Source: JAULZV01 sp964401885 (GTDB lineage Bacteria > Patescibacteriota > Minisyncoccia > Phycocordibacterales > JAACPR01). From it: 12,226 nucleotides of DNA. This document shows, in pieces, positions 1-5,950 of the stretch (positions within the stretch are counted from its first letter, which is position 1; every line of letters starts with the position of its first letter). The position numbers and the translations under genes are program-made. Under the pieces are notes generated by a model. That model saw only the letters and a list, made by a program, of their open reading frames with translations, had not been told where the DNA came from and made no database searches. The stretch lies in NCBI GenBank assembly GCA_964401885.1, contig CAYOAC010000020.1:1-12226 (forward strand), given 5' to 3'.

Positions 1-2
1 TG

Positions 3-62
3 TTTCGTTTTTTGATTAGACGACAGGAACCGGCGCAGGTTTCTAATTCGCTTCGTTCATAA
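3..62 (+). other. Possible C-terminal tail of a plus-strand gene cut by the window edge (weak)
   Basis: One plus-strand frame is open from the window edge to a TAA at 60-62 and would encode about 19 residues ending in SNSLRS. No start is visible and the family cannot be recognised. The same stretch contains a hairpin, GCAGGTT (35-41) against AACCTGC (64-70), so it could equally be a structured, non-coding piece of the neighbouring repeat. I do not regard it as established coding sequence. Confidence 0.12.
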
Positions 63-110
63 GAACCTGCTGCCCCCCGCTTATATCAGACCCAATCTAT
101 TGAATTATAT

Positions 111-263
111 TGTGGTCACAAGTCACTAAGTCTTTTGTTCGTGCTTCGCACTTCAAAAGCCTAAGTGCTCGCGACCCCGCCTCGCGGTTGCTGTCGCAAC
201 ATCGCTGTGGCCGGCACAAGCTAAAAATCTCCCGCAGGGGAGATTTTTTTAACGCTTGTGCCC
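111..263 (-). repeat. 153-bp structured repeat downstream of tRNA-Arg(UCU), copy 1
   Basis: This block matches 6954-7106 over its full length with three substitutions by eye and no gaps. Both copies lie directly downstream of a minus-strand tRNA-Arg, and their last few bases are the tRNA 3' end itself. The sequence is GC-richer than its surroundings. It folds well: a long imperfect hairpin at 124-167 (CACTAAG, CTTTTG, GTGC arms), a small GTTGC/GCAAC hairpin, and a terminator-like hairpin nested in a 9-bp inverted repeat (GGCACAAGC 213-221, GCTTGTGCC 254-262). The plus strand is open for 69 codons, but that frame runs through the tRNA and is not a protein. It could be a mobile repeat or a conserved RNA 3' region; I cannot tell which. 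Confidence 0.85.
213..262 (-). terminator. Nested terminator hairpin of tRNA-Arg(UCU)
   Basis: AAAAATCTCCC (223-233) pairs with GGGAGATTTTT (238-248) around a GCAG loop, giving a T-run on the minus strand just after the tRNA. The outer GGCACAAGC/GCTTGTGCC arms extend the stem and include the last nucleotides of the tRNA, so the primary transcript must be processed to release the acceptor end. Confidence 0.7.
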
Positions 264-330
264 CTGGCAGGAATCGAACCTACATTAACGGCTTAGAAGT
301 CCGCTGTTCTATCCATTGAACTACAAGGGC
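259..330 (-). tRNA. tRNA-Arg(UCU)
   Basis: The 72-nt cloverleaf reads on the minus strand from G330 to discriminator A259. The acceptor pairs GCCCTTG with CAGGGGC (one G-U). The D stem is GTTC/GAAC, the anticodon loop is CTTCTAA with anticodon TCT, and the T arm is GTAGG-TTCGATT-CCTGC. No CCA is encoded; the next bases are CAA. The anticodon stem GCGGA/GCCGT has a G-U at 27-43 and an A-G mismatch at 31-39, which is unusual but leaves the fold recognisable. It decodes AGA and AGG arginine codons. Confidence 0.93.
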
Positions 331-342
331 AAGTGAGGATCA

Positions 343-364
343 GAATAAAAATTTATTTTTATTC
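343..364. other. AT-rich 9-bp hairpin 12 nt upstream of tRNA-Arg(UCU)
   Basis: GAATAAAAA (343-351) and TTTTTATTC (356-364) form a perfect inverted repeat with a TTTA loop. It lies between the end of the pilus operon and the tRNA. It could end the pilus transcript, or overlap the tRNA promoter. A different perfect hairpin sits at the same distance upstream of tRNA-Arg(GCG). Confidence 0.55.
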
Positions 365-378
365 TATCCGAACACAGT

Positions 379-407
379 CCTTGCAAGCAGTGCTTACAAG
401 GGCAAGT
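379..407 (-). repeat. Leader hairpin carrying a copy of the tRNA-Arg(UCU) 5' end
   Basis: TACAAGGGCAAGT at 395-407 is an exact 13-nt copy of 322-334, which is tRNA positions 1-9 plus four upstream bases, at an offset of 73. The copied bases form one arm of a hairpin (CCTTG-AAGCA 379-388 with TGCTT-CAAGG 391-401, one U-G on the minus-strand RNA). Confidence 0.7.
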
Positions 408-486
408 ATGATCTTCTCGCAAAATTCTTTTACAGAAGCAAGAAGAACAATAGTAAAATAACAATAAAAAGCCTTTTCGTCAAAAT

Positions 487-750
487 TTATTCGACAAGAG
501 TCTTTATAACCTTATCAATATCAGCTTCTTTTTGAATTATTTCACTTTTTTTATCAACATCGTTTATAACATTAAAAACCGAACCATTCGTTATTTTATA
601 ATACAAAAGAGAAGAATAAATTATCCCACCAACAAAAAACAGAAAAGAAATAGCAAATATAACCTTCCAATCAAAAGTTGGGGAAAATCCAAAAATAGAT
701 AGTCTCTGTTTCCTTTTTTTAAAAAATATTTTTATATTTATGTTACTCAT
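487..750 (-). CDS. Small single-pass membrane protein at the end of the pilus operon
   Basis: This is an unrecognised 87-residue protein. It has a lysine/arginine-rich N-terminus (about residues 7-16), one strong membrane segment (about residues 28-50, WKVIFAISFLFFVGGIIYSS) and a short charged tail that would lie outside the membrane. The start overlaps the end of the pilO-like gene by 8 nt, so it is translationally coupled and very probably cotranscribed with pilMNO. Position suggests an accessory inner-membrane pilus factor. It is too short and lacks the features needed to call it PilP. It is the last gene before tRNA-Arg on the same strand; the hairpin at 343-364 may end the transcript. 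Confidence 0.7.
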   Translation of the reverse strand: MSNINIKIFFKKRKQRLSIFGFSPTFDWKVIFAISFLFFVGGIIYSSLLYYKITNGSVFNVINDVDKKSEIIQKEADIDKVIKTLVE

Positions 751-1279
751 ATGATAATATTATCCCGCTTATTATAATACGAGAACTATACTCTTGATCA
801 TCACCGCTATTTTTGTAAATTTTATATTCTCTAATTGATAAATTATCTTCTGAATTTTTTAAATAATCCAAGAAAGATTCAATATTCGTAAAGGAACCTT
901 TTATCTGAAGATTAAAAATGATTGGTTTTATATTATATTTTTGTTCTATAATTTCAGGAACACCATAATCTATTTTTTCTACAGACAAATCAAGACCCAT
1001 ACCCAGAGCATTAGATTCCAAACTTTGAACAAAATTCACAACATTATCAGGATTTAAAAAAGACCGTTTAATTACATCTTCTTGTTCATTCAAAATGTTT
1101 ATCTTTTCTTGAACTTTAGAACTTGTTTCTAGAGACTGATTTTTTATTTCTTTTAAACGATATTCGGAAACAACATTTATTTTTTTATCAATACTATTTC
1201 TCACATACCAAAAACAATAAGAAACCACCGCTAGAGATATTAAGGAAAGTATAAAAATAATTTTGGTATTAGTTTTCAT
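743..1279 (-). CDS. pilO: PilO-like type IV pilus inner-membrane protein
   Basis: In type IV pili, PilO pairs with PilN to form the periplasmic inner-membrane alignment complex. The 178-residue protein has a short cytoplasmic N-terminus, one membrane helix (about residues 7-27, IIFILSLISLAVVSYCFWYV), a heptad-like coiled-coil stretch (about residues 33-70) and a C-terminal alpha/beta domain (about residues 80-178) with the pattern FNLQIKGSFTNIESFLDYLKNSE seen in PilO proteins. It overlaps pilN by 11 nt and the next gene by 8 nt. The sequence is divergent, so the assignment leans on topology, length and gene order. Confidence 0.78.
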   Translation of the reverse strand: MKTNTKIIFILSLISLAVVSYCFWYVRNSIDKKINVVSEYRLKEIKNQSLETSSKVQEKINILNEQEDVIKRSFLNPDNVVNFVQSLESNALGMGLDLSVEKIDYGVPEIIEQKYNIKPIIFNLQIKGSFTNIESFLDYLKNSEDNLSIREYKIYKNSGDDQEYSSRIIISGIILSYE

Positions 1280-1808
1280 TGTGTGTAAATGTTACATTAA
1301 AAACAATATCTTTCTGTTTCGTTATTGTCTCTATAGGTATAACAAAATCTTTGATGGAGGGATCTTTTTTAATTACTTCTTGAAAACGCAACAAAGAATC
1401 TCTAGTTAAAGCCAAGCCTCTTATCGTCACTTTCGACACACCTTGATCTGGCGAGATCTCAATTGAATCTATCGAAACATCTTGACCGGCGTAATTAATA
1501 ATATCCTTAGCAACATTAGTGTCTATCAAATTTATTTTCAAAGGAATCTTCTGAGAGAGAGCGTGGACTTGAGATATCTTCAAATCCAAATTTTCATTAT
1601 CTTTTACAAGATCTATTTTTTTACTTTCGGAAGATTTTTCATTAATATAAATATTTTCGTATAACGACAACAAAACATAAGAAGAAATCATCGTAGTGAT
1701 GTTTGCTAAAGATACAATTGCCAACATAAAAAATAGCAGGGAAAAAAATCTAAGTTGGTATTCTTTTCTTAACTTTTTATTCAATTCCGACGAGATGATC
1801 CTGGACAT
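1269..1808 (-). CDS. pilN: PilN-like type IV pilus assembly protein
   Basis: PilN is a bitopic membrane protein whose cytoplasmic N-terminus docks into PilM. The 179-residue product has a short basic N-terminus (SELNKKLRKEYQ), one long membrane helix (about residues 20-50), a coiled-coil linker and a C-terminal periplasmic domain with DVSIDSIEISPDQGVSKVTIRGLALTRDSL-like content (given here in part), the region that normally shows a strand-helix fold in PilN. The start codon lies one base after the pilM stop. No Shine-Dalgarno sequence is visible, so expression probably depends on coupling within the operon. Between PilM and PilO, the order itself supports the call. Confidence 0.8.
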   Translation of the reverse strand: MSRIISSELNKKLRKEYQLRFFSLLFFMLAIVSLANITTMISSYVLLSLYENIYINEKSSESKKIDLVKDNENLDLKISQVHALSQKIPLKINLIDTNVAKDIINYAGQDVSIDSIEISPDQGVSKVTIRGLALTRDSLLRFQEVIKKDPSIKDFVIPIETITKQKDIVFNVTFTHNEN

Positions 1809-1809
1809 A

Positions 1810-2787
1810 TTATTTTACTTTAAACATTGAAAGGCCTATGCACGTTGCAAATTTTAAAGACTCTTCCTTCGTTATTTTGGGAATATATTTATTTATATCA
1901 AAGCAATTTTTCCAAACATTTGCATATGTAGCATTTACGAACAAATTACTTTCTAAAAAATTTACCAAATCTGAATTTTCAATATTGTCTCCAGTTAAAA
2001 TTATATTCTCAATTTTAGAATTTTTTATGTTTATATCTTTTGAAGTAAACCAAAAAATAATAACTTTATTGATACTATCCTTTAACAAAATTGCATTTTC
2101 TGTAGACATGCTATTTGAAACATCTTTTGAATTTATAGCTAAGGTCTGTGTATACTGAACGAACCCATCTTCAACAACTGAAATATTTGTAGCAGTATTA
2201 TCTATATTTATTATGATATATGGATTCATATCACCTTTATCAATAACACAGCGAGCAATTGCATGAGTCTCCGGTTCACATGCGATAGTATAAATACCAC
2301 AAGATTCTAATAGGTTTGTATATTTTTCTACAACAATTCTAGGAATCGCCGTAACAATTACAGGGATTAAATCTTTAGTCATCTGATTTTTTAAAATTTT
2401 ATAATCAAAATAAACGTCCGAAGCAGTCAGCGGGATATATTGCTCTATATTATTTGATATAAAATCCTCTATTAAATCAGCAGATTTAACTGGGGCCCCA
2501 ACCCTAAAAACATATGTATTCTGTTCAGGAATAGATAATTGAACAAAATTTATTTTATATTTTTTCTTTAAAACTTTTAGAATTTTTTTAATTTCTTCAC
2601 AATTAGAATAGCTGTCATTCGTAAAAAAATCACACTTCTCCACAAATGGGACATCCTCAATTACATACGGAATTCTCCCGATATTTTTATTTTTAAATTT
2701 TATAATTCTTACAGAACTTTTAGTGATATTCAAACCAAAAAAAGGTAAAGATAAAAATTCTGGTGGTTTTGAAAAGATACTTTTCAT
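1810..2787 (-). CDS. pilM: PilM type IV pilus assembly ATPase-fold protein
   Basis: PilM is a cytoplasmic actin/FtsA-fold protein that binds the PilN N-terminus. The 325-residue product shows the family landmarks: the N-terminal nucleotide-binding strand FFGLNITKSSVRIIKFK (about residues 16-32), the IEQYIPLTASDVYFDYKIL segment (family form YIPxxxxxVxxDYxxL), AIPRIVVEKYTNLLESCGI followed by CEPETHAIAR, and the second phosphate-binding strand IIINIDNTATNISVVEDG (about residues 192-209). It is first in the operon and has its own promoter directly upstream. The canonical GIDIG is replaced by GLNIT, so nucleotide binding may be weak. Confidence 0.9.
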   Translation of the reverse strand: MKSIFSKPPEFLSLPFFGLNITKSSVRIIKFKNKNIGRIPYVIEDVPFVEKCDFFTNDSYSNCEEIKKILKVLKKKYKINFVQLSIPEQNTYVFRVGAPVKSADLIEDFISNNIEQYIPLTASDVYFDYKILKNQMTKDLIPVIVTAIPRIVVEKYTNLLESCGIYTIACEPETHAIARCVIDKGDMNPYIIINIDNTATNISVVEDGFVQYTQTLAINSKDVSNSMSTENAILLKDSINKVIIFWFTSKDINIKNSKIENIILTGDNIENSDLVNFLESNLFVNATYANVWKNCFDINKYIPKITKEESLKFATCIGLSMFKVK

Positions 2788-2794
2788 TAATTAC

Positions 2795-2824
2795 ATTATA
2801 TATAAAATAATACAGATTTTACAA
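2795..2824 (-). promoter_or_regulatory. pilM promoter, apparently leaderless
   Basis: On the minus strand TTGTAA (2819-2824) is followed by 18 nt and a perfect TATAAT (2795-2800), then 7 nt (2788-2794) and the pilM ATG. Transcription would begin at or within a base or two of the start codon. The pilus operon therefore has its own promoter and need not be transcribed from ruvX. Confidence 0.7.
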
Positions 2825-2848
2825 GAATAAAATACTAACAAGTACTTT

Positions 2849-3199
2849 TTAAGAAACGTGTGTTCCTGATTTTATTTTTGATTCAACTTCTAAGAGTGAG
2901 AAATTATTTTCATCATCAGATGTTGCAAGAATCATCCCGTTACTCTCTAGCCCCATCATCATTCGGGGTTTTAAATTTGTAACAAAAGGAACTTTTTTAC
3001 CAACAAGTTGTTCGATTGAAACAAATTTTGCAATACCTGAAAGAATTTGTCTTTCTTCTTCACCAAAAATAACTTTGAGTTTTAATAACTTTTCTGAACC
3101 ATCTACAGATTCGGCACTTATTATTTCCCCTATTTGAATCTGCACTTTTTTAAAATCATCATATTCAATATATGTTTGTGTGTTTTCTATTTCTGTCAT
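2849..3199 (-). CDS. Stand-alone tRNA-binding domain protein (MetRS C-terminal / Trbp111 type)
   Basis: The 116-residue protein is a single OB-fold tRNA-binding domain of the EMAP-II/Trbp111 class, also found at the C-terminus of methionyl-tRNA synthetase. Typical landmarks are YDDFKKVQIQIGEI (about residues 13-26), AESVDGSEKLLKLKV, RQILSGIAKFVSIEQLVGKKVPFVTNL-type core (in part) and PRMMMGLESNGMILA near residues 78-92. It likely binds tRNA non-specifically or supports MetRS in trans. The synthetase catalytic region is not adjacent. The gene starts 5 nt after ruvX with no Shine-Dalgarno site, so the two appear to share a transcript. Databases often label such proteins methionyl-tRNA synthetase beta subunit. 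Confidence 0.88.
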   Translation of the reverse strand: MTEIENTQTYIEYDDFKKVQIQIGEIISAESVDGSEKLLKLKVIFGEEERQILSGIAKFVSIEQLVGKKVPFVTNLKPRMMMGLESNGMILATSDDENNFSLLEVESKIKSGTHVS

Positions 3200-3204
3200 A
3201 TTTT

Positions 3205-3600
3205 TTAATTTAAATATTTTTGTAAATCCAAATAACTTTGTAATATAATAGCTGCAGCAGAAGCATCTATTGATTTATTTTTCTCCCCCATCACAGAAAC
3301 AACTTGCGAAGAAGAGAAAAATTCATTGTGAAAAACTACCTCTATATCTTTTTTTTCTAATTCTTCTTTAAACCCATTAATCAATTTCATTATTGGATTA
3401 TCTTTCATATCTTTATCTTTAGATTCCCCCATCACAACCTTCACGACTCTTTCAAATGAAATTATTTCCAAAATATCATCTATTGCTTTAGGAGTATTTG
3501 GGATTACTTTATATGGAAATGCAACAGAAGCAGTATCATCACTAATAGCCAGACCTATATTTTTTGAACCAAAATCTATTCCTAAATATTTTATACTCAT
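3205..3600 (-). CDS. ruvX: RuvX/YqgF-family Holliday junction resolvase-like nuclease
   Basis: The 131-residue protein is an RNase H-fold nuclease of the YqgF family, implicated in 16S rRNA 5' end maturation and possibly Holliday junction resolution. Seen motifs: strand 1 with the first catalytic Asp, GIDFGSKNIGLAIS (D9); VVKVVMGES, which replaces the usual VVGLP; HNEFFSSSQV (E93) where most members have HDERxTT; and the C-terminal IDASAAAIILQSYLD (D112). The three acidic positions expected for metal binding are kept, but the DER signature is degraded to NEF. Length fits the family. The gene has a perfect TATAAT 7 nt before its ATG and leads into the tRNA-binding protein gene. Confidence 0.88.
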   Translation of the reverse strand: MSIKYLGIDFGSKNIGLAISDDTASVAFPYKVIPNTPKAIDDILEIISFERVVKVVMGESKDKDMKDNPIMKLINGFKEELEKKDIEVVFHNEFFSSSQVVSVMGEKNKSIDASAAAIILQSYLDLQKYLN

Positions 3601-3607
3601 ATGATTT

Positions 3608-3613
3608 ATTATA
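3608..3613 (-). promoter_or_regulatory. ruvX -10 box, apparently leaderless
   Basis: A perfect TATAAT on the minus strand ends exactly 7 nt before the ruvX ATG. No convincing -35 is present; the T-rich stretch upstream belongs to the preceding terminator. Confidence 0.65.
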
Positions 3614-3620
3614 TCAAAAC

Positions 3621-3661
3621 AAAAAAATAAAACTCATAACCTTTGCAGGTAATGAGTTTTT
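3621..3661 (-). terminator. Terminator of the unknown gene at 3668-4207
   Basis: On the minus strand AAAACTCATTACC (3648-3660) pairs with GGTTATGAGTTTT (3629-3641), one internal mismatch, followed by a T-run at 3621-3628. It separates the unknown gene from the ruvX promoter. Confidence 0.8.
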
Positions 3662-3667
3662 GAATAT

Positions 3668-4207
3668 TCAATGAAGACCAAGAAAATCTTGGTCAACAAG
3701 AAGAGCAGAACCACCGGGCTGATTCCTTGGTCTATGAAAAGTGAAATCGAAACTTCCATTATCATTTGAAAAACCTGAAACATTCCAACGGTGTGCTGAT
3801 AAGTTTTCAAAGGCCTGCCTAGCCATTAGCCCATCATGTTTCATGGCTCTATAAAGATCCACATCCCTTAAAGAGACAAAACAAAAATGAACACTGAATT
3901 TATCGTTTAATTGCTCACCACATTGAACCCAATCTCCTCTAAAACCAACATTTGGAAACCCATTTTGTTCTAAACTAAAGAAAAGTTGCGGTAATGCTAC
4001 GCCGACCTCAAAAAAAATCATACTTCCATTTTTGGTGGTTTTTTTTGAATCCTTTTCTGATTCTGAATAATCTTGAGGAATCCCAAGATAAACATCATCT
4101 GGGAGCAAATCCAAACCAGGCAATTTGAAATGAAGGTCAACAGATTTTATGTTCCCCAAAGGAATAGGTTGCCATGTTCTACAAAATCGTGATGTACTAG
4201 TACTCAT
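3668..4207 (-). CDS. Hypothetical protein with its own promoter, RBS and terminator
   Basis: I do not recognise this 179-residue soluble protein. It has no signal peptide or membrane helix and a mixed alpha/beta composition, with aromatic-rich strands near the end (DFTFHRPRNQ). I chose the second ATG (4207) over the one at 4222 because AAAGG lies 7 nt before it, while nothing useful precedes the first. This is one of very few clear Shine-Dalgarno sites here. Its codons are less AT-biased than those of the housekeeping genes. It stands alone between a promoter and a terminator, like other accessory genes in the window, which suggests independent acquisition. Confidence 0.7.
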   Translation of the reverse strand: MSTSTSRFCRTWQPIPLGNIKSVDLHFKLPGLDLLPDDVYLGIPQDYSESEKDSKKTTKNGSMIFFEVGVALPQLFFSLEQNGFPNVGFRGDWVQCGEQLNDKFSVHFCFVSLRDVDLYRAMKHDGLMARQAFENLSAHRWNVSGFSNDNGSFDFTFHRPRNQPGGSALLVDQDFLGLH

Positions 4208-4227
4208 AAGATTACCTTTCATTCGAT

Positions 4228-4255
4228 ACTTTATCTTATTTCAAAATAAGGTCAA
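4228..4255 (-). promoter_or_regulatory. Promoter of the unknown gene at 3668-4207
   Basis: TTGACC (4250-4255) and TAAAGT (4228-4233) on the minus strand are separated by 16 nt. The predicted start of transcription leaves a short leader that includes the AAAGG site, unlike the leaderless pattern of most other genes in the window. Confidence 0.5.
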
Positions 4256-4330
4256 ATAACGCTTTCTTTTTCATATCAAACAGATTAAAATTTAATCTCT
4301 AAGATAAAATATAAAAAAGATATTAAAAAA

Positions 4331-4340
4331 NNNNNNNNNN
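4331..4340. other. Scaffold gap of 10 N
   Basis: Ten N mark an unsequenced or unresolved join. The true length is unknown. The homing endonuclease fragment begins at its right edge. Confidence 0.99.
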
Positions 4341-4559
4341 TCTTCTTATATTGCTGGTTTATTTGATGCTGATGGTACAGAAGGAAAACCAGTTTCGATT
4401 ACAAGTATATATAAAAATTATTTGATTCAAATACAAAATTTATTAGCTTCTATTGGTATCGCATCAAGAGTTAGATTATCAAGGGCTTCTATAGATAATT
4501 GGAAAGATTTATATACAATAAATATTGTTGGTAAAAAACATTTAAATTTATTTCTCTAA
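4341..4559 (+). CDS. LAGLIDADG homing endonuclease, C-terminal fragment
   Basis: The frame is open from the scaffold gap and encodes 72 residues beginning SSYIAGLFDADGTEG. IAGLFDADG is a clear LAGLIDADG helix with its metal-binding Asp, followed by the expected pattern: short strand (PVSITSIYKNYL), helix (IQIQNLLASIGIASRVRL), strand (WKDLYTINIVG) and a terminal KKHLNLFL helix. LAGLIDADG proteins cut DNA at intron or intein insertion sites. Only this repeat is visible; the N-terminus is in the gap. The stop (4557-4559) overlaps the end of the exonuclease gene by 12 nt on the opposite strand. No intein C-terminal splice motif (HN) or host-gene sequence follows, so it looks free-standing, intron-borne, or a decayed remnant. 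Confidence 0.75.
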   Translation, partial: SSYIAGLFDADGTEGKPVSITSIYKNYLIQIQNLLASIGIASRVRLSRASIDNWKDLYTINIVGKKHLNLFL

Positions 4560-5255
4560 ATAATATTTCAAAGTATAAATCCAGTCCTCATCATTATCTT
4601 CGCTAGATATTTTTTGATTCAAAAGCCATTCAAGATACCCCTTGTCTTTTTTAACAACATCTTCGATTAAAGAATCTTTATGTTTTCCAAAATTAAATTT
4701 TTTATAAAGAGAAGGTGTTGAAGAAATTTCAATCATTTTTTCAATTGTATCTTCATCGGTTTTTTCTGTTTCTTTTATTTTATTAAAAAGTCTTTCAAAA
4801 ACAGCGACAAGAACATTTACATCCCCTTCAGCATCATGAGCATTTCCTTCGATTTCTAAACCAAGATAATATCGCAGATATTGCAAATTATATTCTGGGA
4901 TGATTCCATCTGAATCGAGATTCCTTGCGACACGTAAAGTACAAATCATTTTAGGGATTTTCAATCCTTCTGCTTCGAGCATTCCGCAATCAAATTTTGC
5001 GTTATGAGCAACTAGAACACCCTCTTTCAATAATTCTTCCAAATCTTTTTTCATCTGACTTTCAGAAAAAGGTTTTTTGTCTTCCAACATCTTGTTTGTT
5101 ATATGAGTAATACTCATCGCTTTTATAGACATTGGTAAAGGGGGTTTAAAGTATTCTGTATGAATACCTTTTGAATCCTTATAACAAACCTGACTAAGTC
5201 TATCTTTTGTTAAATCACTACCAGTTGTTTCGGTGTCGAGAAATATTAGTTCCAT
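4548..5255 (-). CDS. DnaQ/ExoX-family 3'-5' exonuclease
   Basis: The 235-residue protein is a DEDDh exonuclease. ExoI is FLDTETTG (D7, E9), ExoII is HNAKFDCGML (D89), ExoIII is HDAEGD (H140, D145). A C-terminal segment FNFGKHKDSLIEDVVKKDKG... YLEWLL (about 188-212, shown in part) matches the small domain often found after ExoX-type nucleases (DUF3820-like). It probably removes nucleotides from DNA 3' ends in repair or as a proofreading-type activity. The ATG at 5255 is preferred over 5312: the motif then starts at residue 4, as in the family, and TATAAT ends 7 nt before it. The upstream alternative would begin inside a strong hairpin. Confidence 0.88.
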   Translation of the reverse strand: MELIFLDTETTGSDLTKDRLSQVCYKDSKGIHTEYFKPPLPMSIKAMSITHITNKMLEDKKPFSESQMKKDLEELLKEGVLVAHNAKFDCGMLEAEGLKIPKMICTLRVARNLDSDGIIPEYNLQYLRYYLGLEIEGNAHDAEGDVNVLVAVFERLFNKIKETEKTDEDTIEKMIEISSTPSLYKKFNFGKHKDSLIEDVVKKDKGYLEWLLNQKISSEDNDEDWIYTLKYYLEK

Positions 5256-5262
5256 AGAGGGT

Positions 5263-5291
5263 ATTATAAAGGTATTTGGGGAGATTGTCTT
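5263..5291 (-). promoter_or_regulatory. Exonuclease gene promoter, apparently leaderless
   Basis: AAGACA (5286-5291), 17 nt, TATAAT (5263-5268), 7 nt, ATG at 5255 on the minus strand. The spacing decides the start codon of the gene. Confidence 0.65.
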
Positions 5292-5295
5292 GTTT

Positions 5296-5337
5296 AAAAA
5301 TAAAAATCCCAACTCAATGTATTGGGATTTTTATTTT
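5296..5337. terminator. Perfect 16-bp bidirectional terminator-like hairpin
   Basis: AAAATAAAAATCCCAA (5297-5312) and TTGGGATTTTTATTTT (5322-5337) are exact complements with a 9-nt loop and T-runs on both strands. It lies just upstream of the exonuclease promoter and insulates it from minus-strand transcription. No gene that it clearly terminates is visible. Confidence 0.7.
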
Positions 5338-5430
5338 GCAGACATAGTGGGGTCAGTATTAGGAAAGTGATGTGCTGTAAGAGTATTACAGAATCATTTC
5401 GAGGAGTGAAACGACATATGTAGATCAAAA

Positions 5431-5472
5431 CCAAAATCCTAGACACATTCGCATTTGTCTGGTAGTTTTGTG
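5431..5472. other. Imperfect hairpin ahead of the unknown GC-rich gene
   Basis: CAAAA...AGACA pairs with TGTCT...TTTTG with one mismatch and one bulge, with a loop around CATTCGCATT. It lies about 30 nt before the ATG at 5504 and may be a leader structure or a repeat remnant. Confidence 0.4.
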
Positions 5473-5503
5473 TCAGGCAAACAAACAACCAGAAAGAACA
5501 AAA

Positions 5504-5935
5504 ATGAAACAAATCAGCTGGGAAGAAGCACTTCGAAATCCCTTGTTCGCCAAAGGCGAAATCGAGATTCAGGAACCCGATAAAATCTACCGCGGACCGA
5601 TCAAGGAGATCACCACCAAGAATGACGCTGTCTACTTCCATCTTATGTGGTGTGCGCACTATGACATCGGCACGGAAAAGTGGGCAGTTGCCGAGCACGA
5701 AACCGCAGTGATTCTCAAGAAATCAACAACCACAGTAACACTGGCGCCGGATGGACACCTCGTCCTTACGTCCCCGGAGATAATCGTCGGAAATGTCTTT
5801 CCTGAAGGCGAAAGCAGTCTCGATCCGGCCGAAGTCGAAGGACTCGATCTCGGCAACCTACCAAGGCCACAAGTCGTCGAGATGGACGTTCNNNNNNNNN
5901 NAAAAGCTCCAGTGCCGATCGGAGAGATTCTCTGA
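5504..5935 (+). CDS. Hypothetical protein of higher GC, interrupted by a scaffold gap
   Basis: I do not recognise this protein. About 143 residues are encoded, four of them unknown at the gap. It is a soluble, acidic, strand-rich protein (KIYRGPIKEITTKNDAVYFH, then ILKKSTTTVTLAPDGHLVL, given in part) with a proline- and acid-rich tail. No membrane segment is present. Codon third positions are rich in C and G, quite unlike the AT-ending codons of its neighbours, which supports real coding and recent acquisition. The ATG is preceded by a weak AGAAAG site. The gene has its own terminator that overlaps the stop codon. The frame after the gap is inferred from that overlap, because the gap length is arbitrary. 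Confidence 0.65.
   Translation: MKQISWEEALRNPLFAKGEIEIQEPDKIYRGPIKEITTKNDAVYFHLMWCAHYDIGTEKWAVAEHETAVILKKSTTTVTLAPDGHLVLTSPEIIVGNVFPEGESSLDPAEVEGLDLGNLPRPQVVEMDVXXXXKAPVPIGEIL
5892..5901. other. Scaffold gap of 10 N inside a gene
   Basis: Ten N interrupt the unknown gene at 5504-5935. GC-rich sequence continues on both sides, so the join is plausible. Confidence 0.99.
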
Positions 5936-5950
5936 TCGGCACTTTTTATT
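5911..5950 (+). terminator. Terminator of the gene at 5504-5935
   Basis: AGTGCCGATC (5911-5920) and GATCGGCACT (5934-5943) form a 10-bp stem with an inner AGAG/CTCT helix, followed by TTTTTATTT. The stop codon lies inside the structure. Confidence 0.88.

Noticed and set aside
110..319. Open frame of 69 codons on the plus strand, with a near copy at 6953-7162
   Set aside because: It reads through the 153-bp repeat and antisense to a tRNA-Arg in both places; the match reflects the DNA repeat, not a protein.
4341..4559. Intein interrupting a host gene
   Set aside because: No C-terminal splicing motif or host coding sequence follows the LAGLIDADG region, which ends in a stop codon.
5256..5312. 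19-residue N-terminal extension of the exonuclease
   Set aside because: It covers the -35/-10 region and begins within a perfect hairpin; DnaQ-type proteins start a few residues before DTETTG.
5294..5698. 134-codon frame on the minus strand
   Set aside because: It overlaps the better plus-strand gene with consistent GC-rich third positions, and its tail runs through a perfect terminator hairpin.
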